A DNA stretch of 64,000 nt from Pogona vitticeps (GCF_051106095.1 NC_135787.1:170957001-171021000); one strand, 5' to 3'; shown: positions 35,234 to 47,600, numbered from the stretch's first letter. Numbers and translations: made by a program. The notes: generated by a model not told the origin, from the sequence alone.

Positions 35234-35791
35234 GTGAAGGCTTTCACGGCTGGGATCTAATGGTTGTTGTGGTTTTTTCGGGCTCTTTGGACGTGTTCTG
35301 AAGGTTGTTCTTCCTAAAGTTTCGCCAGTCTCTGTGACTGGAATCATTATGTCAGACTGCACAGGGAAGCCATTGAAATCCACAAGCACCAGCAAAACTT
35401 CAACAGAAAAGAGGAAAGTGTGAAGCTCAACAAAACTTGGCTCCCAGCTCTCAAAAATACAGCGTGCAAAAGGTCAACGAACTCTACCCAGCCACAAGGA
35501 CAGGGGATCACTACACACAAAAGACCAGCTAATGACACCCATCAACCACAGGAACAGATAATCTCTTCTCCTTAGCACAACAATACACTCACAAAAATAC
35601 ACACTAATCACCCATCTTCAGGAAAAGACAAAGGCCTATCTCACAGCCATAAATACTGCACTCCCAAAGCCAACTACACCAGAGCACAGAGTGCTGTCCT
35701 CTGAAGATGCCGGCCACAGAGACTGGCGAAATGTTAGGAAGAACAACCTTCAGAACACGGCCAAAGAGCCCAAAAAACCCACAACAACCAA
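35234..35791 (+). mobile_element. Penelope-like element inserted in the Gypsy fossil
   Basis: It opens with an inverted terminal block ('aaggctttcacggctggg', 'ggctctttggacgtgttctg'), then carries about 370 bp of the family's endonuclease end and tail in + sense (LHREAIEIHKH-like reading, tggctcccagctctcaaaa), and closes with the forward terminal block. A 13-bp duplication, tact-atatg-tt with two differences, lies at 35221-35233 and 35792-35804. Confidence 0.8.
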
Positions 35792-35963
35792 TACTTATAT
35801 GCTTTAAACTATGTAATTGAGTGAGTATATATGGTGTATGTATAACTGAGCAATGTTTTAAAGAAGAAATTTTAAATATTGGTAAGTTATCTCATACGTT
35901 GTTCATGAGGGTAACCTACTGTAGCTATTACCCCATGATACAAACTTTCCAAGGGGGGAGGTA

Positions 35964-36469
35964 TGTGGCGGATAGCCCACATGTCACTCCTGTCAGTCAT
36001 TTTAGAACTCTAGTGCAGGAGCCTATGACAGGACAAGAGGAGCGGAATCAAGAGAACTGGGTTAGACAGAATCAGATAGGGAGAAAACTGTGAAGTCTTT
36101 AAGACAAGAGATTGGAAACTTGGTGTGTTATAGAATATAAAAGAGAAAAGTAATAAGAAATACATAGACAGTCAGAATACATTGAGACCTTGAGTAAAGT
36201 GAATGAATACAAGCAAGCTGTCATGTAATAAAATCCACATTTATTGAATGAATAATAAAAGAACATCAATGATTTTACTTCTGTGATTTACCTACCAAAC
36301 CATAAATAAATCTTGTTATATTTGGCAGCAATAGTCTGAGATTCATTATTGGTACAGTGAAGGTAATATCCTCTAGTGGCAGCGTAAGATGGTGAAAAGA
36401 ACAAGTCATGTCCAAAGGTGAACCTGTGTGAGTGGGAAAACAAACAGGGGACACTGGGGGTGCGCGACA
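35964..36469 (+). repeat. 3' LTR of the Gypsy fossil
   Basis: A polypurine tract (aaggggggaggta, 35951-35963) directly precedes TGTGGCGG, the position expected for a 3' LTR in + sense. The unit ends at ...GCGCGACA. Because the terminal 100 bp contain 'ggcagc' words of the kind seen in primer sites, the exact right border may be shorter. Confidence 0.75.
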
Positions 36470-38550
36470 ACAATCCTGCCCTTGTTATGAGTAAAATAAG
36501 GTAAAATAACCCACCAAAGTTCAGTAAGACTAGTGCTTGTGTTGTGTCCCTTGAGATTTCCAGAATACCTTTATTTAAAGTTACTTCCTGCATTGTTAGA
36601 AGAAAATATATTTACGAAGGGCCAAGACATGTCAATTATGCTACATGGGCATTCCCCAGATAATCATGACTGGTTCCTGATTGCTTTAATTCTCAGCTGG
36701 CTTGCTTTCCAGCTAATACCCTCCCCCCCCAGTTAGACGGCAGCACTTAAGGGCATTGATACATTCACTCCCTGCATCTATGGGGTGTCTGGACCTTGTG
36801 AAATTCACTGGACCTAAGGAGAAGCAGTATTACAACACATTCAGCAAGCAGTACTCTAATACAGATGCCTTAGGCATGAGGCTTTAGATGTGTTCTTCCC
36901 CAGAGGCCTTAAAAATAAACAAATTTCATCTACATGCAGGGGAAAGAATCACAAGTTTGATTTACAAAACATAATTTACTTATGCATGCATGCATTTCAA
37001 ATATATAGGATCAAATTCTAAATGTTACAATATACAATATATGTGTTGTTAGGCAGCAAGGTAACAAGTATTAACAGTTTTGAATTATTTACGACTAAGG
37101 AACAGGCATAATTAATACTAGCTGCATTTTGCTGAAGATCAAATTAATAAAACATAGACACTGGTTAAATGTTTAGATTTGTTGTGCCAAACAAAGCGTT
37201 TTGACTTCTTCCAGAACAGGTCACATTTTTAGACTAGAACAAATGGTCTGTAATGTCCTGTTCCAACCAGAAAAAAACAGCATGAGATTCTGCTCTGCAG
37301 CTGCAGCCATAACTCTCCGGTCAAGAGGTGTATAAACTACTCACCTCTCATGGCTCAGTTTTAAACTGGATACTGATGAGCAGCAGCCACCTTGGCCTTT
37401 ATTGTACACAGGGAGCAAATTCAAAATGGTGGGGCGAAACAATTTAGTGTCGTCTTGAAGACTACTGGGCTATGATTACAGGGAAAAGTCTGACTGACAT
37501 GTTTGAGGGCTACTTTGCATATATATCTTATCACACGGGGACAAGAGGAAGGTGTGCCGAATGCAAGTCTTGCTCAAGAAAGCAAAGCAGTAGTAGGCTT
37601 TTCCAAGTGTTCCACTCCATTTGAGCTCCCACATAACAATGAGCGAGAATCTTCACCTATATGATTCACCAATAATGCTAAACACACATTGCTCAATCAC
37701 CCCCACGTGCTTTTCCCCACTAACAAAAGTGGCATTAGTATCCAAGAATATACTTGGTGAGGGTGAAAGGCTTAGTGTTAGGTCCAAACTCATTTCCCAG
37801 CTTGTCACTTCCAAACAAGCCAGGCACTGTAAGTCAGTTTCAAACCCTGTCTTCGGAGTTGCCCTTGTTAGGGGAGTGACAAATTCAGAACCTCTGGTTC
37901 AAATATAATACTATACCTTTGCTACTCAGTGAATTGCTGGTTCCTGAGGCCACCTCTGATAGTGGAAGGAGCAAAGGGGAAACAATCACACAGCATACAC
38001 CAGCAAAATCATTTGTGAACCACAAGCTAGGATTTGCTAGTACTCTGGTTTCTTTGTTTTGCAGTAGGGGACTTGAATGTGAACAAAGAGGACAGCAGCA
38101 CACTTTAAAAAAGTCAAAATGTTTCATGTGAAGTAGACCACAGGCTGTTTAAAATCATTGGAGCAAATCAATGGGTAATATTGGACTCGGTCTTAGGAAA
38201 TACATACTCAGAATAATAATCCATTCCTTAGTGCACTTAAATAACCTTTGTATTTTGATCCTGAAGGGGATAAGCCTTTTTGACCCTGAAGGCATATCTC
38301 TTCCTGCTCATCAAGATAAGTTCACTTTTTCTTTTCACCAAATCTCTCCATAAGGCAACTCACGCGTTTTGGAAAATGGTGGACATACATCTATATAAGT
38401 GACTACTACTTTCTGGACTCTGCCCTTCAAAACCAGATAATCTCCTTGTTAGCTGTTGGTTTTTACCACTCTTTGAATCAGAAGTAATGGAAATTTGCTA
38501 TTGTACTAAAATCTTCTAAGAAAGAAAATTTCATTTACAACAGTACTTAG
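36470..38550. other. unrecognised intergenic sequence
   Basis: No gene or clear repeat. It lies between the LTR fossil and the putative WASHC3 poly(A) region. Confidence 0.4.
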
Positions 38551-38553
38551 AGC

Positions 38554-38589
38554 TTTATTCTCCTCAATTTTAATTTATTGGGTTTTATT
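38554..38589 (-). promoter_or_regulatory. WASHC3: cluster of poly(A) signals for WASHC3 (candidate)
   Basis: Three AATAAA hexamers occur on the minus strand within 36 bp (38584-38589, 38574-38579, 38554-38559), about 890 nt past the WASHC3 stop. They are plausible 3'-end signals in an AT-rich stretch; unproven. Confidence 0.4.
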
Positions 38590-38952
38590 ATTAACATGAA
38601 TGAATGTTGTTCTAAACTTAAAAATAGTAACAATCCCACAACAGTAATGACAATTACACAGGGTTTTTGGCAATTCGGGTGACAATGATGCAAAAAGCAA
38701 CCCTGTGCTGCTGGGCAAGCTACTGTAACAACTTGCATGAGGTTACAATAGGATTTTTAAGGAAAAAGGTTTTCTGCTAAAGCAGCAGCACCATCTTGTA
38801 CTTTGCCTCCACAGAATAGATGCTCTTTTGCTTCAAAACACCACCAACCTCCATTCTATGCCCAATGCCTTTTTCCTCTGCTCCCGTCCGCCTCTGACAC
38901 TCATGTGTTAGGCCACTGGGAGCAAGCGAACGTGCTTATCTTCTGGCCAGGT

Positions 38953-39024
38953 GGTGATATTCCAAATTCTCATTCAGGAGAATTCCGAATATCACCGAAT
39001 GCAATTGGTGATAGTCCGAATTCT
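38953..39024. repeat. three-arm alternating inverted repeat
   Basis: ggtgatattccaaattct (38953), its near complement agaattccgaatatcacc (38979) and again ggtgatagtccgaattct (39007) alternate with 8-10 bp gaps. It would lie in the WASHC3 3' UTR if the poly(A) signals near 38.57 kb are used. Confidence 0.85.
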
Positions 39025-39473
39025 TCTGGTATTGCAGGAATGCAATCTAAGAAAACGAGACATCAGCATTAATTGAATTCTGAGCAAGCAATTACCAGGA
39101 AGGGGAAGAAATCCAAACCTACAGGCATAGTTTACAAAGCTAAGTATTGCCCACAGGTTTCGTAATGAATATAGATTTCTCTTTCCACTCCTCAAAATCA
39201 CCCTGAGCTTCTGTGGAACAGCAAGCAGTTAAGAAGGCCACCACATCAGAAGTAAGAACATGTCATGACAGTCTCACTTCAGGAAGGACTGGGTCTGTTT
39301 AAAGCTCTGTGGAAGACAAAACGAAGATCCCAGTGCAACGGTTCTATTTCTTAAAGAATACTTCATGCGGCTCAAGCGTCAGAAAGTCCTTCAAATTATG
39401 CACTTGCAAAGAAGGTACAAAGAGGGCAGCTGAAGAAAAAGACCATACACATACACTGCTCTTCCCCTTGCCT

Positions 39474-39558
39474 TTAGTCACTAAAAGAGGATTCACTATC
39501 TGAACTTTCTTCGGCATTTGCCTCATCTCCCCATGCAGGCACCGCAGCATTTGGTGTC
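39474..39558 (-). CDS. WASHC3: WASHC3 exon 7 (C-terminus and stop)
   Basis: After the acceptor ccctttcag the exon completes a split Glu codon and encodes the acidic tail, ending NAEESSDSESSFSD and TAA at 39474. The human protein ends VEESSDSESSFSD, an unmistakable match. The middle (TPNAAVPAWGDEA) is diverged. The Ser/Asp/Glu tail is a short acidic motif at the C-terminus of this WASH-complex subunit. Confidence 0.95.
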
Positions 39559-40204
39559 CTGAAAGGGAAAGGAGAGAAAGTACAATTCTAATGTTTAGAA
39601 TGCCAGATTTTTTTTAAAAAAAAACCTTTAAGTGTCTACTCCAATTACTTCTAAGAATAGCTGTGCTAGCCTATGTTAAAAGGCACAAAAGGCAGGGGCT
39701 TTCTTAAAGTATGCCTAACACACCCATTGTAGGTACTGGGCTGATAAGGTGTAAAACAGGTAAGGTGTCCATGTGCACTGCAGGTATGTATGTATGTACG
39801 TGTGTACATGTGTGAGAGAGAAACAGCTGGACATGCAATGGAAGACACAGTGCTGTAGTAACAGAAGAAGATGGATTTCTCTAAGGAAGGAAGTGTTGCT
39901 TCTGAGTCAGAAATCATTCCTGTTAGATGTAAAGTCAAGAAGGTTTTCAAAATAATTCAGACCTTCACCTTGAAAGACCCTATAATATCATATATCTTCA
40001 AAGCCTGTATCTTCATTCTTCTTTCAGTCTTACAAAATTTGCCAAGTTGCAAAAAGAATTATATTTCTCTGAATCTTCCAAATCATCACCAAACACATTT
40101 TCCCAGTTTCTTCAATGTCTGAAATCCAGTTCTTTAGCACAGAATGTTGCACTAGTGTGGATTTGGTGAGTCAATTCTTTCACAAGTTCCATGGATTCAA
40201 ATCG

Positions 40205-40900
40205 GCCTATTATTTAATTATTATTTAAAATATTTTCCCCACCGTTCTCCTAAAAAAGGACCCAAGGTGGCTTATATAATTCAAAAGACAATATTAATAG
40301 CCAAAAATAATAAATTATTCAAATATTAAACAATTAATAACATTATACTTAAAATGTTAGGTAAAAGCATTACAAAGAAAAAAAGATTTAGCGACAAAAT
40401 ATAAACCATCTTGTTTACTGAGTCCTAGACAGTCAGTCATTAAGGGAAAGCCTGCCTGAAGAGAAAGGTCTCCTGTCTGCTTAAAGAAGGACAGCAAAGA
40501 AGGGGCCAACCTAGCCTCCCGTGGGAGGGAGTTCCAGAGTCTGCTAGCAGAGACAGAGGAGGACTTCTCCCATGTTCCCACCAAGTGCACCTATGAGGGT
40601 GGCAGGACTGAGAGAAAGGCCTCTCCTGAGGATCTTAACACCTCAGCAGGCTCATAAAGGGCGATGCAGTCCCTGAGATAGCTTGGACCCAAGCTGTTTA
40701 GCACTTCGCAGGTTAAAAAGGAGCTTTACATTGTGTCCAGAAACAGACTGGCAGCCAGTAAAGCTGGTCTCTCGGTCTCTCTCTCTCTCTCTCTGTGCGT
40801 GTGTAATGTGATGCCTGCAACTAGCCCTAGTTCACAATCTGGCTTTAATGTTTTGGACCTGCCGAAGTTTCCAAACACTTTCTGAAGGCAAAGCTGCAGG
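40205..40900 (-). mobile_element. L2/CR1-group LINE 3' fragment
   Basis: The minus strand encodes SASRLWNSLPREARLAPSLL, then a Phe-Leu-rich end and a tail 'ccaccttgggtcctttttta'. The right-hand part (40800-40900) matches the same LINE copy at 44170-44255. A CT run (40770-40795) interrupts it. Confidence 0.8.
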
Positions 40901-40909
40901 CAAATTCTA

Positions 40910-41346
40910 CAGTCGTGCCCCTGCTTAACGATTGCCCCGCATTACAACGAATCCGCTTTACGACGATCTTTCTGCGACTGCAATTGTGATCACAAAATGA
41001 TGGTCAAAATGGGGGAATTTCGCTTAGCGACGATCAGTTCCCTGCTTCGGAAACCGATTTTCGCTTTACGACGATCAAAAACAGCTGTTCGGCGGGTTTC
41101 CAAAATGGCCGCCGGGTGCTTAAAATGGCTCCCCACTGTGCTTAGGGACGGATTCCTCTCTATACAGTCAGCGAAAATGGCCGCTGTATGGAGGATCTTC
41201 GCTGGACGGTGAGTTTTTACCCCAATGGAACACACTGAAAGGGTTTCCAATGTGTTTCAATGGGGTTTTTAATTTCACTTTACGATGTTTTCGCTTAACT
41301 GTGATTTTCCTGGAACGGATTATCGTCGTTAAGCGAGGAACTACTG
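40910..41346. mobile_element. Tigger/mariner-like non-autonomous element
   Basis: Imperfect terminal inverted repeats, CAGTCGTGCCCCTGCTTAAC at the left and, complemented, CAGTAGTTCCTCGCTTAACG at the right, are flanked by TA on both sides (40908-40909, 41347-41348). CG-rich words such as 'cgctttacgacgatc' recur inside. 437 bp and no transposase. It lies just past the recognised end of the L2 fragment. Confidence 0.85.
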
Positions 41347-41523
41347 TAGTTGCAACTTGCTTGAGCATATCAAGTCACAAGTAGAGTAGTTCCATTTTAA
41401 TCAATTGAACTTATGGAGGAAGTTGACTCACCAAATCTCCACTGATTCAATGAGCCTACTTGATTTCATCCCACAAATTCCCCACACATATAATATTCAA
41501 GCAAACTAGAAACTGTCACTTAC

Positions 41524-41588
41524 TCAAGAAGATCTGGATTCAATCCTTCAGAGATCATTTTGTTCCTTATTGCCATTACAGGAACACC
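41524..41588 (-). CDS. WASHC3: WASHC3 exon 6
   Basis: 65 bp between ctccacag and GA|gtaagt, encoding GVPVMAIRNKMISEGLNPD and LLE (last codon split). The human peptide is GVPVMAIRNKMISEGLDPDLLE, a single difference. This is the most conserved block of the gene outside the N-terminus; it resembles the short actin-regulator motifs of the WASH/formin type (VMAIRNKM), but its exact partner cannot be read from sequence. Confidence 0.97.
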
Positions 41589-41745
41589 CTGTGGAGAGAG
41601 ATTTCTTTTAAGCTCAGAACAGTGCTGAATTGAAGAGTCCCATGGAAATCTACTGAACAAAGTAAATTGAGAAACATAGTTGATTGAGCAGAAGTAGGAT
41701 GGCCATTTATACATTTTCTTATAGGCAAGGAAGGTAAATCTGTGG

Positions 41746-41843
41746 GTCTCCAGATGTTGGTGGATTGTGGCTCCCACTGTCCCTCACCACTAGCTAAGCT
41801 GGCTAGGGCTAATGGGAGATGCTGTCCAATAACATCTGGAGGG
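41746..41843. repeat. fold-back element ('ctccagatgttg' family)
   Basis: 'ctccagatgttggtggattg' pairs with 'tgtccaataacatctggag'. This short palindromic family recurs near 47700, 60205 and, as relics, 26370 and 28515. Confidence 0.7.
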
Positions 41844-43170
41844 TGAAACATACACTTACTCTACAGGTAACAAGGGAGAGATAACTTGCTGAAAATCCAA
41901 GTTTCATTTTTTGAGTAATGTCAGTTTATTTAACAGTGTGTAACTTTATTATTTTCTTCAAGGTATATTTGACCGGCTAGAGTAGCCATGGTACACACCA
42001 TCTTATGCACCATCCCTAGCACGTTCCATCTGAATTTCTACCTTTGTTGCTTCCCACTGGCAAGACAATCAGCAGTGCTTTCTAGATACTACCTGGATCT
42101 GGTGCCCAGTGTACATCAAATGCTATCATTGTAAAAAACAGTTGGAGCTTGACAGGATGGTCACAGTGCTAGAGCCAAAGGAAGGAAAAAGAAGCAGGTA
42201 CAGCAATGGAAAAGTGGACAAAGTGCAAGTAGGTCAATGACGGACCAAAATCCAAATTCACATGTATGGCCTTTGCATTACCAGCTGTTACCCAACTCAG
42301 ATGCAGATGATAGGATTGCCACATGGAGGAAAACATTCAGATCCTAGATCTTCTGAAGACCTGTAAGAATGTAGCAAGAGCTGTACTGGATCATATAATA
42401 GGCCTATCTAGTCCAGCACTGTGGTCTCCAAGTAGCAAACTGAAACAACAAGCCCATAAACAGGATATGGAACACCCTTCTGCTCATGATCCCTGGCAAC
42501 TAGTACTGGAAGGAATCACAATATATGTTTCCACTGGATAGGGGTGGGAAATCTGTGCCACTCCAGAAATTGCTGACGAAATCCTATCAGCCTCTATTAG
42601 CATGGGCAATGGCTGGAGAGAGTGGGAGTGGCTGTCCAACTGAATATGGAGGGTCTCTAATTCCTCACTTATGCTCTTGGGCATTTTTATAGCAAATGAC
42701 CAGAGTTTCCGCATCTCCAGTCTGCTTGTAGTATCCTGGACCAAGCCAAAGACTAAATTTCTGTGCAAAGGAACTATCTTATGAAGCAGGATTCCACTAT
42801 CTGTTTTGGAAGCCAGCAGCACAGCAGCTGAGACACCAACTTGACAGCAGGCAAAATTTGCAAAAGATGAGGAAATGTGTTTAGTATCAAGAGACCAAAT
42901 ATACAAGAAGCAGAAGTAACAACATGCTGCAATGCCAGTCTGTTTTATAATGTTCAAACTTAGGCCACAATAAAAGGTTTAGATAAATTAGATAAACTAC
43001 AGATGAAAGTCTATCAATGGCTATCAGTCAACATGGATTTGTGTCTCTTTATATCAATGGACGCAGAATGCAAGATGGAGGTGCAATTGTACACATGATC
43101 TGCTGATGGGTCTCCCATAGGCAACCGGCTAGCCAATGTATGAGCAGAGTGTTGAATTATATAGGCTCTG

Positions 43171-43388
43171 TATTCGCGATGGCTTTCACGGCCGGGATCT
43201 AATTGTTGTTGTGGGTTTTTCAGGCTCTTTGGCCGTGTTCTGAAGGTTGTTCTTCCTAACGTTTTGCCAGTCTCTGTGGCCGGCATCTTCAGAATGTCCT
43301 CTGAAGATGCCGGCCACAGAGACTGGCGAAACATTAGGAAGAACAACCTTCAGAACATGGCCAAAGAGCCCGAAATCCCCACAACAAC
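43171..43388. mobile_element. palindromic short Penelope-like insertion
   Basis: Two copies of the Penelope terminal block lie head to head, making a nearly perfect palindrome of about 100-bp arms centred near 43290 ('cggcatcttcagaatgtcct'). A perfect 13-bp duplication, tatataggctctg, flanks the unit at 43158-43170 and 43389-43401. Confidence 0.88.
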
Positions 43389-43529
43389 TATATAGGCTCT
43401 GCTTATGATCTTATGAAACTTAACCACACTAGGATAATAGACTAGGAAAATATCCTTTTCAAAACAACTTTAACAGCTGTCATCAGGAGATGGTCCAGAG
43501 ATGATAGTGCACCATTCATTTGTTCATAT

Positions 43530-43570
43530 CCATCCATCCATCCATCCACCCACCCACCCACCCACCCACA
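43530..43570. repeat. (CCAT)n-(CCAC)n microsatellite
   Basis: Tetranucleotide run at the tail of the adjacent L2 copy, as is usual for L2 3' ends. Confidence 0.9.
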
Positions 43571-44600
43571 ATATTTTTACTCCACCTTTCTACTTCAAAA
43601 GGACCCAAGGTGGCTTACAGAATTGAAAGACAATATTTAAAATTAAGAACAGAGTATAAAGAGGCAGCTTGCATCATTAAAAGGCAAGATTAAAGCTAAT
43701 TATAAAAAGTAAATACTAAAAAGGAACAAACAAATGCCACTCTGAGAAATGGAAAAGCTCAAAATGGAAAACACTAGCACAAAAAATCCAGTCAAAGCAG
43801 TAATGCATGACAATCCATCTAAAAACCACACACTGGTAGCTAGTTACTGGGGGAAGGCTTGCCTGAAGAGAAAGCTCCTTGCCTGCCTGCAGAAGGACAG
43901 CAAAGATGGGGCTCATCTGTGGGACCAAGTTCCAAAGTCTGGGAGCAGCAACAGAGAAGCCTCTCCCCAGACACATCTGTGAAGGTGGTGGTACTGAGAG
44001 AAAGGTCTCTCCTGATGATTCTTAACATCTGAGCTGGCTCATAATGGGAGATACAGTCTTTGAGATAGCTTGGACCCAGGTCATTTAGGGCTTTATAGGT
44101 TAGAACCAGCACTTTGAACTGTGCCGAGAAACTGATTGGCAGCCAGTGGAGTTGCTGTAGCCAAGAGGTTATGTGATCCCTGTAACCAGTTCCAGTCAGC
44201 AATCTCGCTGCTGCATTTTGGATCCACTGAAGTTTCCTGACACTTTCCATCAGCAACCCCACCTAGAGAGCATTACAGTAATCCAGCCAGGACGTAACTA
44301 AGCCATGTGTCACACTGGTCTGATCAGATCTCTCAAGAGATGGACGTAGTTTACACACTAGTTTATATTGTGCAAATGCACTCCTGGTCACTGCTGAGAC
44401 CTGGGCATCCAGGCTCAGGGATGAATCAGGACCATCCTCAAGCTGCACATTTGTTTTTTTTAAATTTGTTTTTAATATGGAGTGTACCCTATCCAGTACA
44501 GGCTGCATTCTTATTTCTTGAGCTGCCTTTTGACTGACCAGAAGCACCTCTGTTTTGTCTGGATAACTACATATTTAGGTCATTAATATATATGTTAGCC
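43571..44600 (-). mobile_element. L2/CR1-group LINE, C-terminal RT part
   Basis: The minus strand encodes VTSWLDYCNAL (44263-44547 frame) and then LQWIQNAAARLLTGTG, QLHWLPISFSAQFKVLVLTY and LNDLGPSYLKD (43840-44262 frame). These are classic L2/CR1 RT C-terminal motifs. The tail 'ccttgggtccttttgaagta' is followed by a microsatellite. At least one frame change separates the two frames. 5'-truncated. Confidence 0.9.
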
Positions 44601-47600
44601 TTGCAACTTTGCATATCCACTGTGTCTGAAGTCAAGAACACCCTCAGGTGTTCTGGCTCCCCATTCTTTCCTGCTGGAACAGACACAATCAGTTAAATTT
44701 CTACTTAAACCTGTGTCAACTTTTCTCAGCTTTGAGAATCTTGCATTGAATAGTTGGTGCATATGAAACTTCAACAGGCTGCTCTTTGTATCCCCACCAT
44801 ACTACCAGTTTATCGATAAGAAAAGATGGCTCAATCTAGAAGACCTTTCCAAATACTAATAACACATGGTCCATGTTTTAACATGGACTTTTCACAAGGA
44901 AAGGCTCTCCTGCAGGAGAAGAAAACACTCTTTTATCCCAAGCTTGCCTCCTGTCTGGTGATCATTCTCCTCAAAACTCAAACAGCCCCCCTTCACATTT
45001 TCCTGCAGGACATCGGAGAGCAATCTGAAGTCCACATTCTTAGCTTAGGGTGGTTCCAAGAGAATCCATTCCTGTGTTCCTGCTGCTGGGGCTCAGAAGA
45101 GAACTTGTTGCTTTGCCATCATTGATGCAAAAGGTCAAAGGGAAAAAAATAATAAGGTCCAACTTCTGATTTCCAAAGTCTACTGGAGGTCTGAAAAGGA
45201 CGTGAGAGGCCTCAACATCTAACTGAACAGTAGTGAACGGTTGGTTTTGGCGCAGAACACATGCCCGTTGGCCAAGGTAAGTAAAAGGCTTTTTAAAAAA
45301 CGGGAGCAGGAGCCATGGCTGGGGTTTCAGAGAACCGTGTCTGTATTAGCACCACGGAGGAAAGAGGAGAGTGTGGTTAAGGCTGGCAGGGCAACAGCCA
45401 CGCTAATTCGGTGATTAATATTTTCCTGTATTCGGGGCTTTTCTTTCAAATATGAAACTAACTATCTCCAATAAAAACAATTAAACTCAGCAGTTTAATA
45501 ACGGGAATCTAAGGAGCTGCCATTGCTGGGCTTTTTACGACTGGGCGTCACCATCTGCCATATGGAAAATGTAACCCAAAGTATGGAAGTTCAGAGTGGG
45601 AGAATTGAGCCTGCAGGATTGAAGCTGCATTATTTCCAAGCGGGATTGATTCTAACTTGATAAATATTTTCTTCCCATTTCAGAGCTTTTGAATTTTTTT
45701 TAAAAAAACAAACAAACAAACCCAAAACTTCTCATTCAGGCTTCAATCTCAGAATGTGCCGTGGGAAATACTAAGTTAAGAAACAGAAGAGATAAAACCC
45801 ACACCTACATATCTATGCTTTGATGCAGTTGAGTTTTGACTTGCCAAAAACCTTACATATGATGCTGAAATGATTTATAATCAAATAAAAACACTTAGGA
45901 GGTGCATCACATAACTAATGCATGAAGAATTTAAGATAATATCCTGGGGGCCCATAAATGGTTAGCTTAGGCGTGTATGAAACAGGTGGAGAAATTGTCC
46001 CAAAACATATGATAATTTACATCCAGACCCACCTTTAACTGGAGAATCACAGTGTTCACTCTCAATTTAAAAGAGAAAGCTTATCTGCCTTCAGGGTCAG
46101 AACTGGCTTAGTTACTGCTACAGATGGCTCTCCATTTTATACTCTCTTCAGACACTGAGGTTTGCAGTGAACAAATGAACTCGTCCCACCCGCTGAAGCA
46201 ATTTGCTTCCCATGGACTTTTTGCTATTGTTAATATTGCTTCAGACTTTACAACAGGTCCATCTAATTCCTTGGCGATCAGGTCAGAAAAGATTCCTCTC
46301 TTTAGTGGCCAATCTCCATATAGCAAGACTGAAAATATGCTCAACAAGGGGGATAAGTCCACCTTCAGCTTGATATGAAGATCCTTCAAATTGCAGTACA
46401 CAGCTGAGTGGGAAATTGCTGGCCCTCCAGAGGGGTTGGGACATAAATTCCTGGAAAGTCAGCCTGCATGGTCAATGGCAAGGGACTTAACTAATCACCG
46501 AATGCATCTGCAACTGAGCGACTTAACTAATTACCCAATGCACAGATGTCATGACCCTACAGTTCAATCTGGTATGAAGAAATAAACATTTCAAGTTACT
46601 TAAGTCTGTCTTCTCAAACTTATGGACAGTGCTGTCTGTACACTGTACCTCAGTGTAATTACAGTGAAGTGGCAAGCTCATCATGAGCAAGACAGTCATG
46701 AGAGCTAGAGCTTCAACTTCTGAGAAAGAATCAGTTCAAATATTTACTTAATTAAAAGTAACATGCACTGAAAGTTTTCTCCTTGTTTCTGCAGTTTTGA
46801 AAGGAAGAACTTTTTTTAAAAAAACTAGAGACAACCCTCAAAATGTAGGTTTCTCTGGTAAGAGTAATCTCTCTATTTCTATTTCTGAAATTACTAGAGA
46901 GATGAGAGGTAGAGTTCAAAACTAAAGCATATTTTCAGTATGCAGAAGGATCCAGATTCATACGTAAGGATTTACAGGTAAAAAAAAGGCTATGTAGGAA
47001 TGACAGCAAAGACCTCTATCAATCAGAATAGGTAGAAGTAGGAAAAGATAGTTTTTTCATGCACAGATGCATGCACACCAAGCACAAAAGGACTGGCCAT
47101 TTGCGAACAAAGATACAAAAGAATCCACCCAGTGCTTTCACATTTTAAAAGTCTATGCCACAACACAGTATTGCACTTTTAAGCCAGTCTTATAAATTAT
47201 CACCAAGTCACGAAAACAACAAAAGAACTGCTTTCTTACTACAACCAGAAATAACTTTGTCCTTTGTTTACTGGATGAGGCTCAATATTTGCTATCTACT
47301 ACTCTCACAGGAAACATATGGCTGCACTTGTCTTCCAGCATTTGGGAGTGGGACATATGTGAGAGCATAAACCGCAACAGAACAATGAATTGCTAATACT
47401 GTAGTTAAAAGGCTCTGTCAAATTAAGAGAAATGTTTGTGAAAACATGCAAAGAGTACCTTTCCACTACACAATCACTGTAAGAACAGAGTTCAGATGCT
47501 CCCTCCACAAATTCAGCTACCCTAAATTAGGTATAAACTGCCATTAAAGCAGCTGTTCTCAGTTTTTGCCATTCTAGATGCTTCTGACATCAACTTCGAG

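Larger units (their letters stand above)
30909..36469 (+). mobile_element. Ty3/Gypsy LTR retrotransposon fossil, Gmr1-like
   Basis: A 5.6-kb element fossil. Visible parts in order: an LTR in reverse orientation, a charged coiled-coil gag leader, a capsid that resembles the SCAN domain, a CCHC zinc knuckle, an integrase (zinc-binding end, core, C-terminal end), the distal end of a reverse transcriptase and an RNase H, then a polypurine tract and a forward LTR. Integrase ahead of RT/RNase H is the arrangement known from Gmr1-like elements, and SCAN is held to descend from such a capsid. The element is clearly broken, probably ten or more times, and old: the two LTRs differ by roughly 15-20% by eye. 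A Penelope-like element is inserted at 35234-35791. Confidence 0.8.
39559..41523 (-). other. WASHC3: WASHC3 intron 6
   Basis: It contains an L2-type LINE fragment and a nested Tigger-like element; 39600-40200 is otherwise unrecognised. Confidence 0.85.

Noticed and set aside
46108-46401. Overlapping open frames on both strands
   Set aside because: No recognised motif on either strand; inside a WASHC3 intron.
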